A stretch of 64,000 nt of DNA from Variovorax sp. PCZ-1 (GTDB taxonomy: Bacteria; Pseudomonadota; Gammaproteobacteria; Burkholderiales; Burkholderiaceae_C), in the NCBI RefSeq assembly GCF_018413605.1, contig NZ_JAHCDN010000001.1:434001-498000 (forward strand), read 5' to 3'. Each line of letters starts with the position of its first letter. Positions within the stretch are counted from its first letter, which is position 1. A program made the translations under genes and the position numbers. Under the pieces are notes generated by a model. It had not been told where the DNA came from and made no database searches. It saw nothing but the letters and a program-made list of their open reading frames with translations. This document shows, piece by piece, positions 43,316 to 52,477 of the stretch.

Positions 43316-43936
43316 ATGAATATTTTTTTCTCTGGCATGTTGCTCAGCCTGTCCTTGATTGTGGCCATTGGCCCGCAAAACGCCCATGTGTTGCGCATGG
43401 GCTTGCTGCGCTCGCATGTGGGCATCACGATTGCGGCTTGCGCCATCACGGATTTGCTGTTGATCTGCATCGGCGTGTTTGGCTTAGCCAAGCTCGGCAA
43501 TCTCTCGCCGGCGATCAACACAGGCTTGGTGGGCGCAGCCATTTTGTTTTTGATCAACTACGGCTGGCAGGCCGCCAAGCGCGCACGCCTGCCAGCACAC
43601 GAGGGCTTAAAGGCCGCTCAGAAAGCCGCACCAAAAAGCGCAGGCGTCGCGTTGTCGAGCGCGTTGGCATTTTCTTGGCTCAATCCGCATGCGTGGATTG
43701 ATACGGCGGTGATCATTGGCACGGCGTCGTTGGCGTATGGCGCGCCGAGCAATTGGTTGTTTGGCATGGGCGCAGCGGCTGGTTCAGCGATTTGGTTTAT
43801 CACGCTGGGCTTGGGTGCAGCAGCGATGGCCAAGCAGCTCGCTCATCCAGCTGTGTGGCGCGCGATTGATGTGTTGGTGGTGATCACGATGTGGGGCACA
43901 GCGGCTTGGCTGGCCGTGGGTTTGTTCAAAACTTAA
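43316..43936 (+). CDS. argO: LysE/ArgO-family amino acid exporter
   Basis: A 206-residue inner-membrane exporter with the LysE signature SLIVAIGPQNAHVLRMGLLR and about six hydrophobic segments. It exports arginine and/or lysine. Divergence from argP is the classical arrangement and supports the assignment. It overlaps the 3' end of the convergent dprA gene by four bases. Confidence 0.92.
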   Translation: MNIFFSGMLLSLSLIVAIGPQNAHVLRMGLLRSHVGITIAACAITDLLLICIGVFGLAKLGNLSPAINTGLVGAAILFLINYGWQAAKRARLPAHEGLKAAQKAAPKSAGVALSSALAFSWLNPHAWIDTAVIIGTASLAYGAPSNWLFGMGAAAGSAIWFITLGLGAAAMAKQLAHPAVWRAIDVLVVITMWGTAAWLAVGLFKT

Positions 43937-45123
43937 GCTTGCGCCATCCGTTGAAACAAGCCGCCCGGTAGCCTGGCCACATCGCCAAGCAGCTCCAACT
44001 CAAGCAGCTGCACTTGCAATTGCGCTGCCGGGATGCCGGTGCGGTCGATCAAGCTGTCTAAGCTGATGGGGTCATGCCCCATGGCCTCAAAGAGTGGATT
44101 GTTTTGTGTATTTTCAAGGCCTTTTATGCCGTTTGCCGGCATAGGATCTGCGCAGAGTGCTCCTGAAATCATAGTATTTGCGAGCTGTGCAGTAGGCTGG
44201 ATCGGTAATTCTTCCAGCACATCTTGCGCGCTTTCTACCAATTTTGCGCCTTGTTTGATCAAGTGATGGCAGCCTTTGGATTGCGGATTGTGGATCGAGC
44301 CAGGAATGGCGAAAACCTCTTTGCCCAGATCGAGGGCTTGCCGCGCTGTGATGAGTGAGCCTGATTGGATAGCCGCTTCCACCACCAGCGTGCCTTGCGT
44401 GAGCGCGGCGATGATGCGGTTGCGGCGCGGGAAGTTTTCTGCCAAGGGCGGCGTACCGATGGGGAATTCTGAAACGATCAAGCCGTGCTGCACGATGCGG
44501 TGTGCGAGCTCGTGATGGCGCTTGGGATACACGCGATCCAGACCTGTGCCCACCACGGCAACCGTGCTGCCTGCCGCGCTGCCGAAATCTTGCTGCGCAT
44601 CGAGCGCGCCCTCATGTGCTGCACCATCGATGCCCAGCGCCAAGCCGCTCACAACATGCATGCCCGATTGTGCGAAAGCTTTGGCAAAGTTGCGTGCGTT
44701 AGCAAGGCCTTGTGGCGTGGCGTTGCGGCTGCCAACGATGGCGATGTCGTCTGCAGTTTCTTTGGCAGCGAGATGCGCGTAAACCGCATGTGAGCCTGTC
44801 ACGTAAAGCAAAATGGGCGGATCAGGCAGTTGCAGCAGCGCTTTGGGGTAATCGCTGTCGGCCAGGCTCACTACAGTGCGCCATGCAGCACTGGTGTCAG
44901 ATAACCAGTTCCATGTGGCTTCGATCAGCGCAGGCAATTCCTGGCCCGGATCGAGAAGCGCTTTGACTTGCTTGGCTGTGATGCCTGCGCTCAGAGTATC
45001 CGCACTTTGGGAAAAAATCTGCTCTGGCAGACCAAAGCGCTGCAACAGCTTGGTGGCGGTGAGTGAACCAATACCATCGGCTGCGCTCAAGCGCAACCAC
45101 TGGGCGAGCTCCTCGCGCGTCAT
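43933..45123 (-). CDS. dprA: DNA processing protein DprA
   Basis: A 396-residue protein that loads RecA on incoming single-stranded DNA during natural transformation. An N-terminal helical domain is followed by the Rossmann-type DprA fold (VGSRNATPQGLANARNFA, SGLALGIDGAAHEGAL, GTGLDRVYP, SEFPIGTPPLAENFPRRNRI) and a C-terminal winged-helix. Residues about 316-336 (including ISGALCADPMPANGIKG) are a family A repeat read in frame and lie in the linker between fold and C-terminal domain. It is convergent with argO. Confidence 0.94.
   Translation of the reverse strand: MTREELAQWLRLSAADGIGSLTATKLLQRFGLPEQIFSQSADTLSAGITAKQVKALLDPGQELPALIEATWNWLSDTSAAWRTVVSLADSDYPKALLQLPDPPILLYVTGSHAVYAHLAAKETADDIAIVGSRNATPQGLANARNFAKAFAQSGMHVVSGLALGIDGAAHEGALDAQQDFGSAAGSTVAVVGTGLDRVYPKRHHELAHRIVQHGLIVSEFPIGTPPLAENFPRRNRIIAALTQGTLVVEAAIQSGSLITARQALDLGKEVFAIPGSIHNPQSKGCHHLIKQGAKLVESAQDVLEELPIQPTAQLANTMISGALCADPMPANGIKGLENTQNNPLFEAMGHDPISLDSLIDRTGIPAAQLQVQLLELELLGDVARLPGGLFQRMAQA
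44117..44176 (-). repeat. Family A repeat, copy 7, inside dprA
   Basis: TTTGCCGGCATAGGATCTGC, then GCAGAGTGCTCCTGAAATCA. Read in frame on the coding strand as ALCADPMPANG in the interdomain linker. Confidence 0.85.
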
Positions 45124-45141
45124 GCAAATTCAGCGAAACAA

Positions 45142-46341
45142 TCAGCGAGGATTGATCAAGCGGTCGCCTACTTTCACGCCGTCATTGATCTGCAAAATCA
45201 GCGCGTAGGAGACTTTATCAAACGTGCGGAACACCATGGCCAGACCATTGCGCTCGTCAGGCAGTTTGACTTCTTGGCGAGGTGTTACGGTGTTGTCATT
45301 GATGGTGCGGCCGTCTTTGATGATGGCCAACACATGGCCCACTTCCAAGCCATCAGCAGCGCCTTTGTTGAGGCTGACAATCGAATTTTGTCCGGCACGA
45401 GCCACCGTGTTGCCATACATGGACATCACGCGCACACCATCGATCACTTTGCTTGGAGCACGTGGCACATAAGTTGGGAAATCGCGCTTGGGCTCGGGAA
45501 CCAAGCGATCACCAGCGCGCATTTCTTCTTTGTTGCCAACAATATCAAAGGTCGCGGGCACGATTTCCTTGGCTGGCTTGCCATCTTTGCCTGTGACATC
45601 GCGCACGCTTTGACCACGGACCAACTCTGCAGAGCCGAGATACTGCGCTTCATAAGCCAAAATTTGCCCAGTTGTCGGGTCTTTCAAGGGCACAGCATTG
45701 CGATAAACGCGGTAATTGGCCGGCGAGTCTTTCTCGGTTGCCAAATCATTGGGCAAGGCGGCGCGGGCATAGACGCGATCGCCCTTGGCGAAGAGTACGC
45801 GTTCGTTGTCTGAGCTGATGAAGCGAGGTGCGTTAGAGTGCGCTGCTTCATCTACCAAGATAGGCTCGGCCAAGAAAGGCTCGATCAGGTTGGAGGCGAG
45901 CGTAGGAATAGCGGCATCGGCCAGGCTGCTGTAGCGCGTGCGAGGCGATACTTTCACAGTTTGCAAACCGCCACTTGCAGTACCGGCGCGCAGTACGGCA
46001 CGGCCGCTGCTCTTGTCCAGAGTCAGCACTTGGCCAGGATAGATCAGGTGCGGGTTACGAATCTCGTTGATATTCATGCCCCACAGCTCGGGCCAGCGCC
46101 AGGGTTGCTTGAGAAAGAGGCCAGAAATCGCCCAAAGCGTGTCGCCACCTTTAACGGTGTAGCTCTCAGGTGCGTTGGCCGCGAGCTCGTCAAGCGCGAC
46201 GCCGGCTTGAGCCACGCGCTGAGCCGTTGCCTTTTGTGCAGGCGTGGTGATGTTTTGAGCGGTTGCTGGGGCAAGGCCAAACGCAGCGCCAAGCAATGCA
46301 GCTGCCAAAATAGAAGTTGTGTTGTGATGCTTCGTGCGCAT
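45142..46341 (-). CDS. LysM peptidoglycan-binding domain protein
   Basis: A 399-residue exported protein with a signal peptide of about 28 residues (ending ATAQ) and one LysM domain at about residues 60-110 (YTVKGGDTLWAISGLFLK, PHLIYPGQVLTL) that should bind peptidoglycan. The long remainder is a beta-rich region typical of a conserved Burkholderiales family; I recognise no catalytic motif. ATG 46341 has GGGG at a good distance; GTG 46347 is the alternative. It is upstream of dprA on the same strand, a common pairing in this order, and divergent from def. Confidence 0.88.
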   Translation of the reverse strand: MRTKHHNTTSILAAALLGAAFGLAPATAQNITTPAQKATAQRVAQAGVALDELAANAPESYTVKGGDTLWAISGLFLKQPWRWPELWGMNINEIRNPHLIYPGQVLTLDKSSGRAVLRAGTASGGLQTVKVSPRTRYSSLADAAIPTLASNLIEPFLAEPILVDEAAHSNAPRFISSDNERVLFAKGDRVYARAALPNDLATEKDSPANYRVYRNAVPLKDPTTGQILAYEAQYLGSAELVRGQSVRDVTGKDGKPAKEIVPATFDIVGNKEEMRAGDRLVPEPKRDFPTYVPRAPSKVIDGVRVMSMYGNTVARAGQNSIVSLNKGAADGLEVGHVLAIIKDGRTINDNTVTPRQEVKLPDERNGLAMVFRTFDKVSYALILQINDGVKVGDRLINPR

Positions 46342-46502
46342 TTTCACCCCGTATCAAGCTAGAAATTACTGTCAATTTTGATCTTAACCTATTGATTTGG
46401 CAAGATTTCTTAGATTTTTTGTCTTTTCGTGGGCGGCGGAAGGGCTGAAATATTGCGAAAATACGTCATTTACAGCATTCGCAGCACTTTTTGGCCTTCT
46501 CC

Positions 46503-47039
46503 ATGACATCTGCCCAGATTCTCCCCATTTTGACTTACCCCGATCCACGCCTGCACAAAGTGGCTGAACCAGTGGCGCTTGGCTCGGGTGTCGATGCACG
46601 CACAGAGCAGCTCGTCGCTGACATGCTGGCCACGATGTACGACGCGCAAGGTATCGGCTTGGCCGCCACACAAGTGGATGTACATGAGCGCCTGATCGTG
46701 ATTGACGTGAGCGAGGAGCGCAATGCGCCCTTGGTACTGATCAATCCAGAAGTGCTATGGGCAAGCCCCGAGAAAACCAAAGGCGATGAAGGTTGCCTTT
46801 CTGTGCCCGGCGTGTATGACGGTGTAGAGCGCAGCAGCTCGATCCGTATTCGCGCGCTTGATGAAAAAGGCGCATCGCGCGAGATCGAGGCCGATGGCTT
46901 GCTAGCGGTCTGCATTCAGCACGAGATGGATCATTTGATGGGCAAGGTGTTTGTGGAATATCTCTCGCCACTGAAGCGCACGCGCATCAAAGGAAAAATG
47001 GCCAAGGCTGAGCGCGAAGCCCTTGCAGGCAAACGTTGA
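46503..47039 (+). CDS. def: Peptide deformylase
   Basis: A 178-residue metalloenzyme that removes the N-formyl group from nascent proteins. The three motifs are present: GIGLAATQ (50-57), EGCLS with C98, and QHEMDH with H140, E141 and H144. ATG at 46503 is preferred over an upstream TTG. It forms the conserved pair with fmt, whose start lies 25 bases beyond its stop; it is divergent from the LysM gene. Confidence 0.96.
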   Translation: MTSAQILPILTYPDPRLHKVAEPVALGSGVDARTEQLVADMLATMYDAQGIGLAATQVDVHERLIVIDVSEERNAPLVLINPEVLWASPEKTKGDEGCLSVPGVYDGVERSSSIRIRALDEKGASREIEADGLLAVCIQHEMDHLMGKVFVEYLSPLKRTRIKGKMAKAEREALAGKR

Positions 47040-47064
47040 TTCAAATCCGTCTGGGCAATCACAG

Positions 47065-48057
47065 ATGAAGATGATTTTCGCGGGCACGCCCGAGTTTGCG
47101 CGTGTGGCGCTGCAAGCCTTGCATCGTGCTGGTCATGAGATCGCCTTGGTGCTCACGCAGCCAGATCGCCCAGCAGGGCGTGGCATGAAATTGCAGGCAT
47201 CCGCAGTCAAGCAATTCGCTTTGGATCATGGCATCCCCGTTGCGCAGCCACGTAGTTTGCGACTCGATGGCAAGTATCCTGAGGAAGCGCTTGCCGCTCA
47301 AGCGCAGATGCAAGCCACACAAGCGGATGTGATGATCGTAGCTGCCTATGGGCTGATCTTGCCGCAATGGGTTTTAGATACGCCGCGCTTGGGCTGCCTC
47401 AATATTCACGCCAGCTTGCTCCCGCGCTGGCGCGGCGCAGCGCCCATTCACCGCGCCATTGAAGCCGGCGATAGCGAGACGGGCATCACCATCATGCAGA
47501 TGGATGCAGGGCTGGATACCGGCGATATGCTGCTGGTTGAGAAGCTGCCCATTTCACCACAAGACAGCACACCAAGCTTGCATGACAAGCTTGCAGCGCT
47601 CGGTGGCCGCTTGATTGTGCAAGCGCTTCAAACCATGCCGCTACACCGCACAGCGCAACCGATGGCAGGCATCACCTATGCGCACAAGATCGACAAAGCG
47701 GAGAGCGCGGTGAACTGGCAGCAAAGCGCTGAGCAGATCGAGCGCCGCATCCGCGCTTTCGCGCCATCGCCAGGCTGCAGCGCTGTGTTGCGCGGCGAGC
47801 TGATCAAGCTCTGCGCGGCGCAGCACATCGATGTTGGGAGCTCTGAAATTGATAGCACTTTGCGCAGTACCTATGCCGGCGAAGGCACTGTTTTGCTTAT
47901 AAATTCGAATGCTATTGTGGTGGCTTGTGGCGCGGGCACGGCTGTGCGTATCACCGAGCTGCAGCGCTCGGGTGGTAAGCGGCTTGCTGCACAAGACTTC
48001 TTGCGCGGCTTCCCAATTCAAGTGGGGGACAAGTTTGAAAGCGCAAAGGGTGACTGA
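47065..48057 (+). CDS. fmt: Methionyl-tRNA formyltransferase
   Basis: A 330-residue enzyme that formylates initiator Met-tRNA with 10-formyltetrahydrofolate. The N-terminal catalytic domain has [25 protein letters not shown] and [15 protein letters not shown]. In the C-terminal tRNA-binding domain, residues about 261-281 (around [15 protein letters not shown]) come from a family A repeat read in frame, where other Fmt proteins have a short turn. ATG 47065 gives the standard N-terminus. The gene overlaps or abuts a second azlC. Confidence 0.95.
   Translation: MKMIFAGTPEFARVALQALHRAGHEIALVLTQPDRPAGRGMKLQASAVKQFALDHGIPVAQPRSLRLDGKYPEEALAAQAQMQATQADVMIVAAYGLILPQWVLDTPRLGCLNIHASLLPRWRGAAPIHRAIEAGDSETGITIMQMDAGLDTGDMLLVEKLPISPQDSTPSLHDKLAALGGRLIVQALQTMPLHRTAQPMAGITYAHKIDKAESAVNWQQSAEQIERRIRAFAPSPGCSAVLRGELIKLCAAQHIDVGSSEIDSTLRSTYAGEGTVLLINSNAIVVACGAGTAVRITELQRSGGKRLAAQDFLRGFPIQVGDKFESAKGD
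47845..47905 (+). repeat. Family A repeat, copy 8, inside fmt
   Basis: ATTGATAGCACTTTGCGCAG, then TACCTATGCCGGCGAAGGCA. Read as [13 protein letters not shown], a frame different from the other internal copies. Confidence 0.85.
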
Positions 48058-48067
48058 GCCCGCACAG

Positions 48068-48862
48068 ATGCCACGACATTTCTGGCAGTACCCCGAATTC
48101 CGCGAAGGCGCACGCGCCATGCTCCCCGTCGCGCCAGGCATTGCCTCATGGGGCTTGATGACGGGCGTGGCCATGATGAAATCTGGCCTCTCACTGACCG
48201 AGAGTCTGGCGATGGCTTTGCTGGTGTTTGCCGGTAGTTCACAGCTGGCTGCGATGCCTCTTATCATCGCGGGCGCACCCATGTGGGTGATCTTGGCCAC
48301 CGGCTTTTGCGTCAACTTGCGTTTCGTTGTCTTCAGCCTGCACCTGCGACCCTACATGATGCATCTGCCGTTGTGGCGCAGGATGTTGGGCGGCTATCTC
48401 ACGGCGGATTTAACCTATGTTCTGTTTACCAAGCGCTATCCGCATCCGACAGGTGATGCTATAAAAAGAGAAGCATCTCGCGCAGATCCTATGACGGCAA
48501 ACGGCCCAAACGATCTAGAAAATGCACAAAAAGAACGCCATCAGCAGCAAGCCTTTCTGCTGGGCAACAGCTTGGTCAATTGGTTCTCATGGGTCGCGTT
48601 CTGCGTAGCTGGCGTCCTGCTGGCCAATTTGATTCCGCAGGCTTGGGGATTGGGCTTTGCTGGCATCTTGGCGCTCGTGGGAATCGCCTGCTCGCTCGCC
48701 ACAAGCCAATTACGCGTCGTCTCTGCGCTGATTGCTGGCGCAGCCGGGGTGGTGGCTTTTGCATTGCCACTGCGTCTGAACATCTTGGTCGCTATCGGCG
48801 TGGCCGTGGTCGTGTGCCTGAGCCTAGAGCGCTTTCGCCCAACAAGGGAAGCCAAATCATGA
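48068..48862 (+). CDS. azlC: AzlC-family exporter, large subunit (second locus)
   Basis: A roughly 264-residue membrane protein with AzlC features (GVAMMKSGLSLTESLAMALL, FAGSSQLAAMPLI, FCVNLRFVVFSLHLRPYM). It is an amino acid exporter subunit partnered with the overlapping azlD. Residues about 129-148 (IKREASRADPMTANG) are a family A repeat inserted in a cytoplasmic loop, which is longer than in the first-locus protein. ATG 48068 is preferred; GTG 48050 would overlap the fmt stop. Why fmt and azlC adjoin is unclear. Confidence 0.83.
   Translation: MPRHFWQYPEFREGARAMLPVAPGIASWGLMTGVAMMKSGLSLTESLAMALLVFAGSSQLAAMPLIIAGAPMWVILATGFCVNLRFVVFSLHLRPYMMHLPLWRRMLGGYLTADLTYVLFTKRYPHPTGDAIKREASRADPMTANGPNDLENAQKERHQQQAFLLGNSLVNWFSWVAFCVAGVLLANLIPQAWGLGFAGILALVGIACSLATSQLRVVSALIAGAAGVVAFALPLRLNILVAIGVAVVVCLSLERFRPTREAKS
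48454..48510 (+). repeat. Family A repeat, copy 9, inside azlC
   Basis: ATGCTATAAAAAGAGAAGCA, then TCTCGCGCAGATCCTATGAC, then GGCAAACGG. Read in frame as ASRADPMTANG, close to the dprA peptide. Confidence 0.75.
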
Positions 48863-49197
48863 GGGATGGCACTGATTTCTGGACGCTCATCGTCATCTTC
48901 GGTTTGGCCGCAGTCACTGTGATCACGCGCTCATTCTTTTTCATCAGCAAAAAAGATTTCCATCTGCCGAATTGGGCGCAGCGTGGCTTGCAATACGCGC
49001 CTATCGCCGCATTGTCTGCAGTGATCATTCCAGAAATCGTGATGACACAAGGTCAACTGATTGCTACGCTGCAAGATGCGCGCATCTATGGCGCTTTAGC
49101 TGGCGCAGCAATTTTCTACTGGCGGCGCGATACGCTGGCTTGCATCATCGGCGGCATGGCTGTTTATCTGCCGATGCGCATGATGCTGGGTTGGTGA
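48859..49197 (+). CDS. azlD: AzlD-family small subunit (second locus)
   Basis: A 112-residue hydrophobic protein (TLIVIFGLAAVTVITRSFFF, GLQYAPIAALSAVIIPE) of the AzlD family. Its ATG overlaps the azlC stop (ATGA). Together with AzlC it should form an amino acid exporter. It differs clearly from the first azlD at 15569, so the two loci are not recent duplicates. It ends one base before the convergent reductase gene. Confidence 0.85.
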   Translation: MRDGTDFWTLIVIFGLAAVTVITRSFFFISKKDFHLPNWAQRGLQYAPIAALSAVIIPEIVMTQGQLIATLQDARIYGALAGAAIFYWRRDTLACIIGGMAVYLPMRMMLGW

Positions 49198-49198
49198 T

Positions 49199-50104
49199 CT
49201 ACTTCAAGCGCTTGATCAAGCTAGAAGTATCCCAGCGCTGACCACCGAGCTGCTGCACATCGGCGTAGAACTGATCGACCAAGGCCGTCACGGGCAAGCG
49301 TGCGCCGTTGCGTTTCGCTTCATCGAGCACGAGACCGAGGTCTTTGCGCATCCAATCCACAGCAAAGCCGAAATCAAATTTATCGGCCACCATGGTCTTG
49401 CCGCGGTTGTCCATTTGCCAGCTTTGCGCTGCGCCTTTGCCGATCACATCGAGCACGAGGTTCACGTCCAGCCCGGCTTTGCTACCGAAGGCAATGGCTT
49501 CAGACAAGCCTTGCACCAAGCCCGCGATCGCGATCTGATTGACCATCTTGGTGAGCTGCCCAGCACCCGCCTCGCCCATGCGCGTGAAGGCTTTGGAGAA
49601 AGCCATGGCTGCAGGCTTGGCCGCATCAAACGCAGCCTGATCGCCGCCACACATCACGGTGAGCATGCCGTTCTGCGCGCCTGCTTGGCCGCCCGAGACT
49701 GGCGCGTCTACGAAATGCAAGCCCTTCGCTTTGGCCTCTGCATACAGCTCGCGCGCCACATTAGCAGAAGCCGTGGTGTGATCAACAAATATGGCGCCTG
49801 CTTTCATGCCTGCAAATGCCCCATCTGCGCCAAGCACCACGCTGCGCAAATCATCATCATTGCCCACGCAGCAATACACGATGTCTGCACCAGCTACCGC
49901 TTCTTTAGGTGTTAAACCACGTTTTGCCGGCGTGAATTCTGCGCAGAATGCTTCGCTTTTCGTAGCATTGCGGTTATACACCGTCACTTGATGACCGGCT
50001 TTTATCAAATGTCCTGCCATGGGATAGCCCATCACACCGAGGCCGAGGAAAGCCACTTTGTGTGAAGCGCTAGGTTCGTAAGTTTTTGCGTTGATGGAAG
50101 ACAT
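49199..50104 (-). CDS. 2-hydroxy-3-oxopropionate reductase / 3-hydroxyisobutyrate dehydrogenase family (GlxR-like)
   Basis: A 301-residue NAD(P)-dependent dehydrogenase. FLGLGVMGYPMAGHLIKAG binds the nucleotide, DAPVSGGQAGAQNGMLTVM is the substrate-site signature, and KMVNQIAIAG contains the catalytic lysine. The reaction is likely tartronate semialdehyde or 3-hydroxyisobutyrate interconversion. Residues about 45-65 (NATKSEAFCAEFTPAKRG) come from a family A repeat and replace the usual loop after the second Rossmann strand, next to the part that chooses NAD or NADP. It is convergent with azlD. Confidence 0.88.
   Translation of the reverse strand: MSSINAKTYEPSASHKVAFLGLGVMGYPMAGHLIKAGHQVTVYNRNATKSEAFCAEFTPAKRGLTPKEAVAGADIVYCCVGNDDDLRSVVLGADGAFAGMKAGAIFVDHTTASANVARELYAEAKAKGLHFVDAPVSGGQAGAQNGMLTVMCGGDQAAFDAAKPAAMAFSKAFTRMGEAGAGQLTKMVNQIAIAGLVQGLSEAIAFGSKAGLDVNLVLDVIGKGAAQSWQMDNRGKTMVADKFDFGFAVDWMRKDLGLVLDEAKRNGARLPVTALVDQFYADVQQLGGQRWDTSSLIKRLK
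49910..49970 (-). repeat. Family A repeat, copy 10, inside the GlxR-like gene
   Basis: TTTTGCCGGCGTGAATTCTG, then CGCAGAATGCTTCGCTTTTC. Contains the palindrome ATTCTGCGCAGAAT. Read on the coding strand as AFCAEFTPAKR. Confidence 0.85.
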
Positions 50105-50125
50105 GTCGGATCAGGAAATAAAAAA

Positions 50126-51262
50126 TTAAACAATGGCAAACATTTCAGTGCCAGCGGCCAAATCCGAGGTCTTAGCACGCTGCGAATTGAGCTTGATTTG
50201 AAGGCGAAGATCGTTCACGGAATCGGCATTGCGCAGTGCATCTTCAAAGGTGATTTGATTGGTTTCAAAGCCATCAAACAGCGCTTGGTCGAAGGTTTGC
50301 ATGCCCAGGTTGCGGCTCTTCTTCATGATCTCTTTGATCTCGGCCACATCGCCTTTGAAAATCAAATCAGAAATCAAAGGCGTATTAATCAAAATCTCTA
50401 CCGCTGCGAAGCGGCCTTTGCCGTCTTGTTTGGGCACGAGGCGTTGAGAGACCAAGCCTTTCAAGTTCAGCGACAAATCCATCAACAACTGCGCGCGGCG
50501 CTCTTCTGGGAAGAAGTTGATGATGCGATCCAGCGCTTGGTTGGCGCTGTTGGCGTGAAGCGTGGCCATACAGAGGTGGCCGGTTTCGGCGAAGGCTACG
50601 GCGTGCTCCATGGTCTCACGATCACGAATCTCGCCCATCAAAATCACATCAGGCGCTTGGCGCAGGGTGTTCTTCAAAGCGGCATCCCATGAGTCAGTAT
50701 CCAAACCCACTTCGCGCTGCGTCACCACACAATTTTTGTGTGGATGCACAAACTCCACAGGATCTTCAATCGTGATGATATGGCCGTAAGAGTTTTCATT
50801 ACGGTGATCAATCATCGCAGCCAAAGTGGTGGATTTTCCAGAGCCAGTTGCGCCAACCAGAATCATCAGGCCGCGCTTGGTCATGACCAATTCAGACAGC
50901 ACAGATGGCAGACCCAGGGATTGAATCGTTGGCAGGGTTTGCGGAATCACGCGCAGCACCATCCCCACCTTGCCCTGCTGAATGAAAGCGTTCACACGAA
51001 AGCGACCCACGCCTGGCGGAGAAATGGCGAAATTGCATTCCTTGGTTCGCTCAAACTCAGCGGCTTGTTTGTCGTTCATGATCGAACGCGCCAGCGCCAG
51101 CGTGTGCGCAGCCGTGAGGGGTTGAGGCGAGACTTTGGCGATTTTTCCATCTACCTTCACAGCGGGTGGAAAGTCGCCAGTCAAAAACAAATCCGAGCCA
51201 TTGCGGCCTACCATCAATCTCAAAAGATCATTGATGAATTTCGAAGCTTGGTCGCGTTCCAT
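50126..51262 (-). CDS. pilU: Type IV pilus retraction ATPase PilU
   Basis: A 378-residue hexameric ATPase that assists pilus retraction. It shows Walker A GATGSGKSTT, the Asp box IITIEDPVEFVH, Walker B RQAPDVILMGEIRDRET and the His box AETGHLCMATLHANSANQA. The C-terminal extension distinguishes PilU from PilT. It lies downstream of pilT on the same strand, separated by about 130 bases that include a strong hairpin, so the two can be expressed at different levels. Confidence 0.95.
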   Translation of the reverse strand: MERDQASKFINDLLRLMVGRNGSDLFLTGDFPPAVKVDGKIAKVSPQPLTAAHTLALARSIMNDKQAAEFERTKECNFAISPPGVGRFRVNAFIQQGKVGMVLRVIPQTLPTIQSLGLPSVLSELVMTKRGLMILVGATGSGKSTTLAAMIDHRNENSYGHIITIEDPVEFVHPHKNCVVTQREVGLDTDSWDAALKNTLRQAPDVILMGEIRDRETMEHAVAFAETGHLCMATLHANSANQALDRIINFFPEERRAQLLMDLSLNLKGLVSQRLVPKQDGKGRFAAVEILINTPLISDLIFKGDVAEIKEIMKKSRNLGMQTFDQALFDGFETNQITFEDALRNADSVNDLRLQIKLNSQRAKTSDLAAGTEMFAIV

Positions 51263-51349
51263 GGAACGACTCCTTATCTGTTAACTTGCCTTACTGATAC
51301 ATTTTCAAGCAGCCGCTGTAGATCTGGCTTTGTCAGGCTACTAACGGCG

Positions 51350-51388
51350 CCCCCTGGGGGGAAGCGACCGCTAGGTCACTTCAGGGGG
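51350..51388. terminator. Strong hairpin between pilT and pilU
   Basis: CCCCCTGGGGGGAAGCGACC, then GCTAGGTCACTTCAGGGGG. GCGACC pairs with GGTCAC-type arms and CCCCCTG with CAGGGGG. It starts 6 bases beyond the pilT stop; no long T-run follows. Similar C-rich hairpins are, as I recall, common between genes in Comamonadaceae. Confidence 0.6.
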
Positions 51389-51393
51389 TACGT

Positions 51394-52437
51394 TTACCCC
51401 ACAAAATTCTCCGGAATCTTCGCTTTACTGCGCGCTTCTGCCGGAGAGATGAGATTACGTTTTACGAGATCGGTCAAATTCTGATCCAGGGTTTGCATAC
51501 CCACGCTGTTACCTGTTTGGATCGCAGAATACATCTGCGCTACTTTGGCCTCGCGGATCAAATTGCGGATGGCAGATGTGCCCAGCATGATCTCGTGAGC
51601 GGCCACGCGGCCTGTGCCGTCTTTGGTTTTGCACAGGGTTTGCGAGATCACAGCTTGCAAAGATTCGGAGAGCATGGCGCGCACCATTTCTTTTTCATCA
51701 GCGGGGAAGACGTCGATGATACGGTCAATGGTTTTTGCGGCGCTACTGGTGTGCAGCGTGCCGAAGACCAAGTGACCTGTTTCAGCTGCCGTCATCGCTA
51801 AGCGAATTGTTTCCAAATCGCGCATCTCACCCACCAGAATACAGTCTGGGTCTTCGCGCAAAGCGGATTTCAGAGCAGCGGCGAACGAGAGCGTCATGGG
51901 GCCGACTTCACGCTGGTTCACCAAGCATTTTTTGGATTCGTGCACGAACTCGATCGGGTCTTCCACGGTGAGGATGTGACCGTATTCGGTTTCGTTCAGG
52001 TAATTTACCATTGCAGCCAGTGTGGTGGATTTGCCGGAGCCTGTCGGGCCTGTGACCAGTACCATGCCACGTGGCTTCAAGGCCAAATCGCCAAAAATCT
52101 TGGGCGCATTGAGTTGCTCGAGCGTCAGAATTTTGGAGGGGATGGTACGAAACACCGCAGCCGCGCCGCGATTTTGGTTGAAGGCATTCACACGGAAACG
52201 CGCCAAGCCTTCGATCTCAAAAGAAAAGTCACATTCCAAAAATTCTTCATACTGCTTGCGCTGCGAATCGTTCATGATGTCATACACCATGCTGTGAACG
52301 GTTTTGTGATCCAGTGCATCCACATTGATGCGGCGCACATCGCCATGCACTCGGATCATGGGGGGCAGGCCAGCGGACAAGTGAAGGTCAGAAGCTTTGT
52401 TTTTAACGCTGAATGCCAGCAGCTGAGTGATATCCAT
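51394..52437 (-). CDS. pilT: Type IV pilus retraction ATPase PilT
   Basis: A 347-residue ATPase that depolymerises type IV pili, driving twitching and DNA uptake. Walker A GPTGSGKSTT, Asp box ILTVEDPIEFVH, Walker B REDPDCILVGEMRDLET, His box AETGHLVFGTLHTSSAAKT and the C-terminal AIRNLIREAK are all present. It is divergent from yggS, the common gammaproteobacterial and betaproteobacterial arrangement. dprA elsewhere in the window fits natural competence. Confidence 0.97.
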   Translation of the reverse strand: MDITQLLAFSVKNKASDLHLSAGLPPMIRVHGDVRRINVDALDHKTVHSMVYDIMNDSQRKQYEEFLECDFSFEIEGLARFRVNAFNQNRGAAAVFRTIPSKILTLEQLNAPKIFGDLALKPRGMVLVTGPTGSGKSTTLAAMVNYLNETEYGHILTVEDPIEFVHESKKCLVNQREVGPMTLSFAAALKSALREDPDCILVGEMRDLETIRLAMTAAETGHLVFGTLHTSSAAKTIDRIIDVFPADEKEMVRAMLSESLQAVISQTLCKTKDGTGRVAAHEIMLGTSAIRNLIREAKVAQMYSAIQTGNSVGMQTLDQNLTDLVKRNLISPAEARSKAKIPENFVG

Positions 52438-52477
52438 GATGGTGCAAAATTTGGCTAGATGAAGTTATAGATACATT

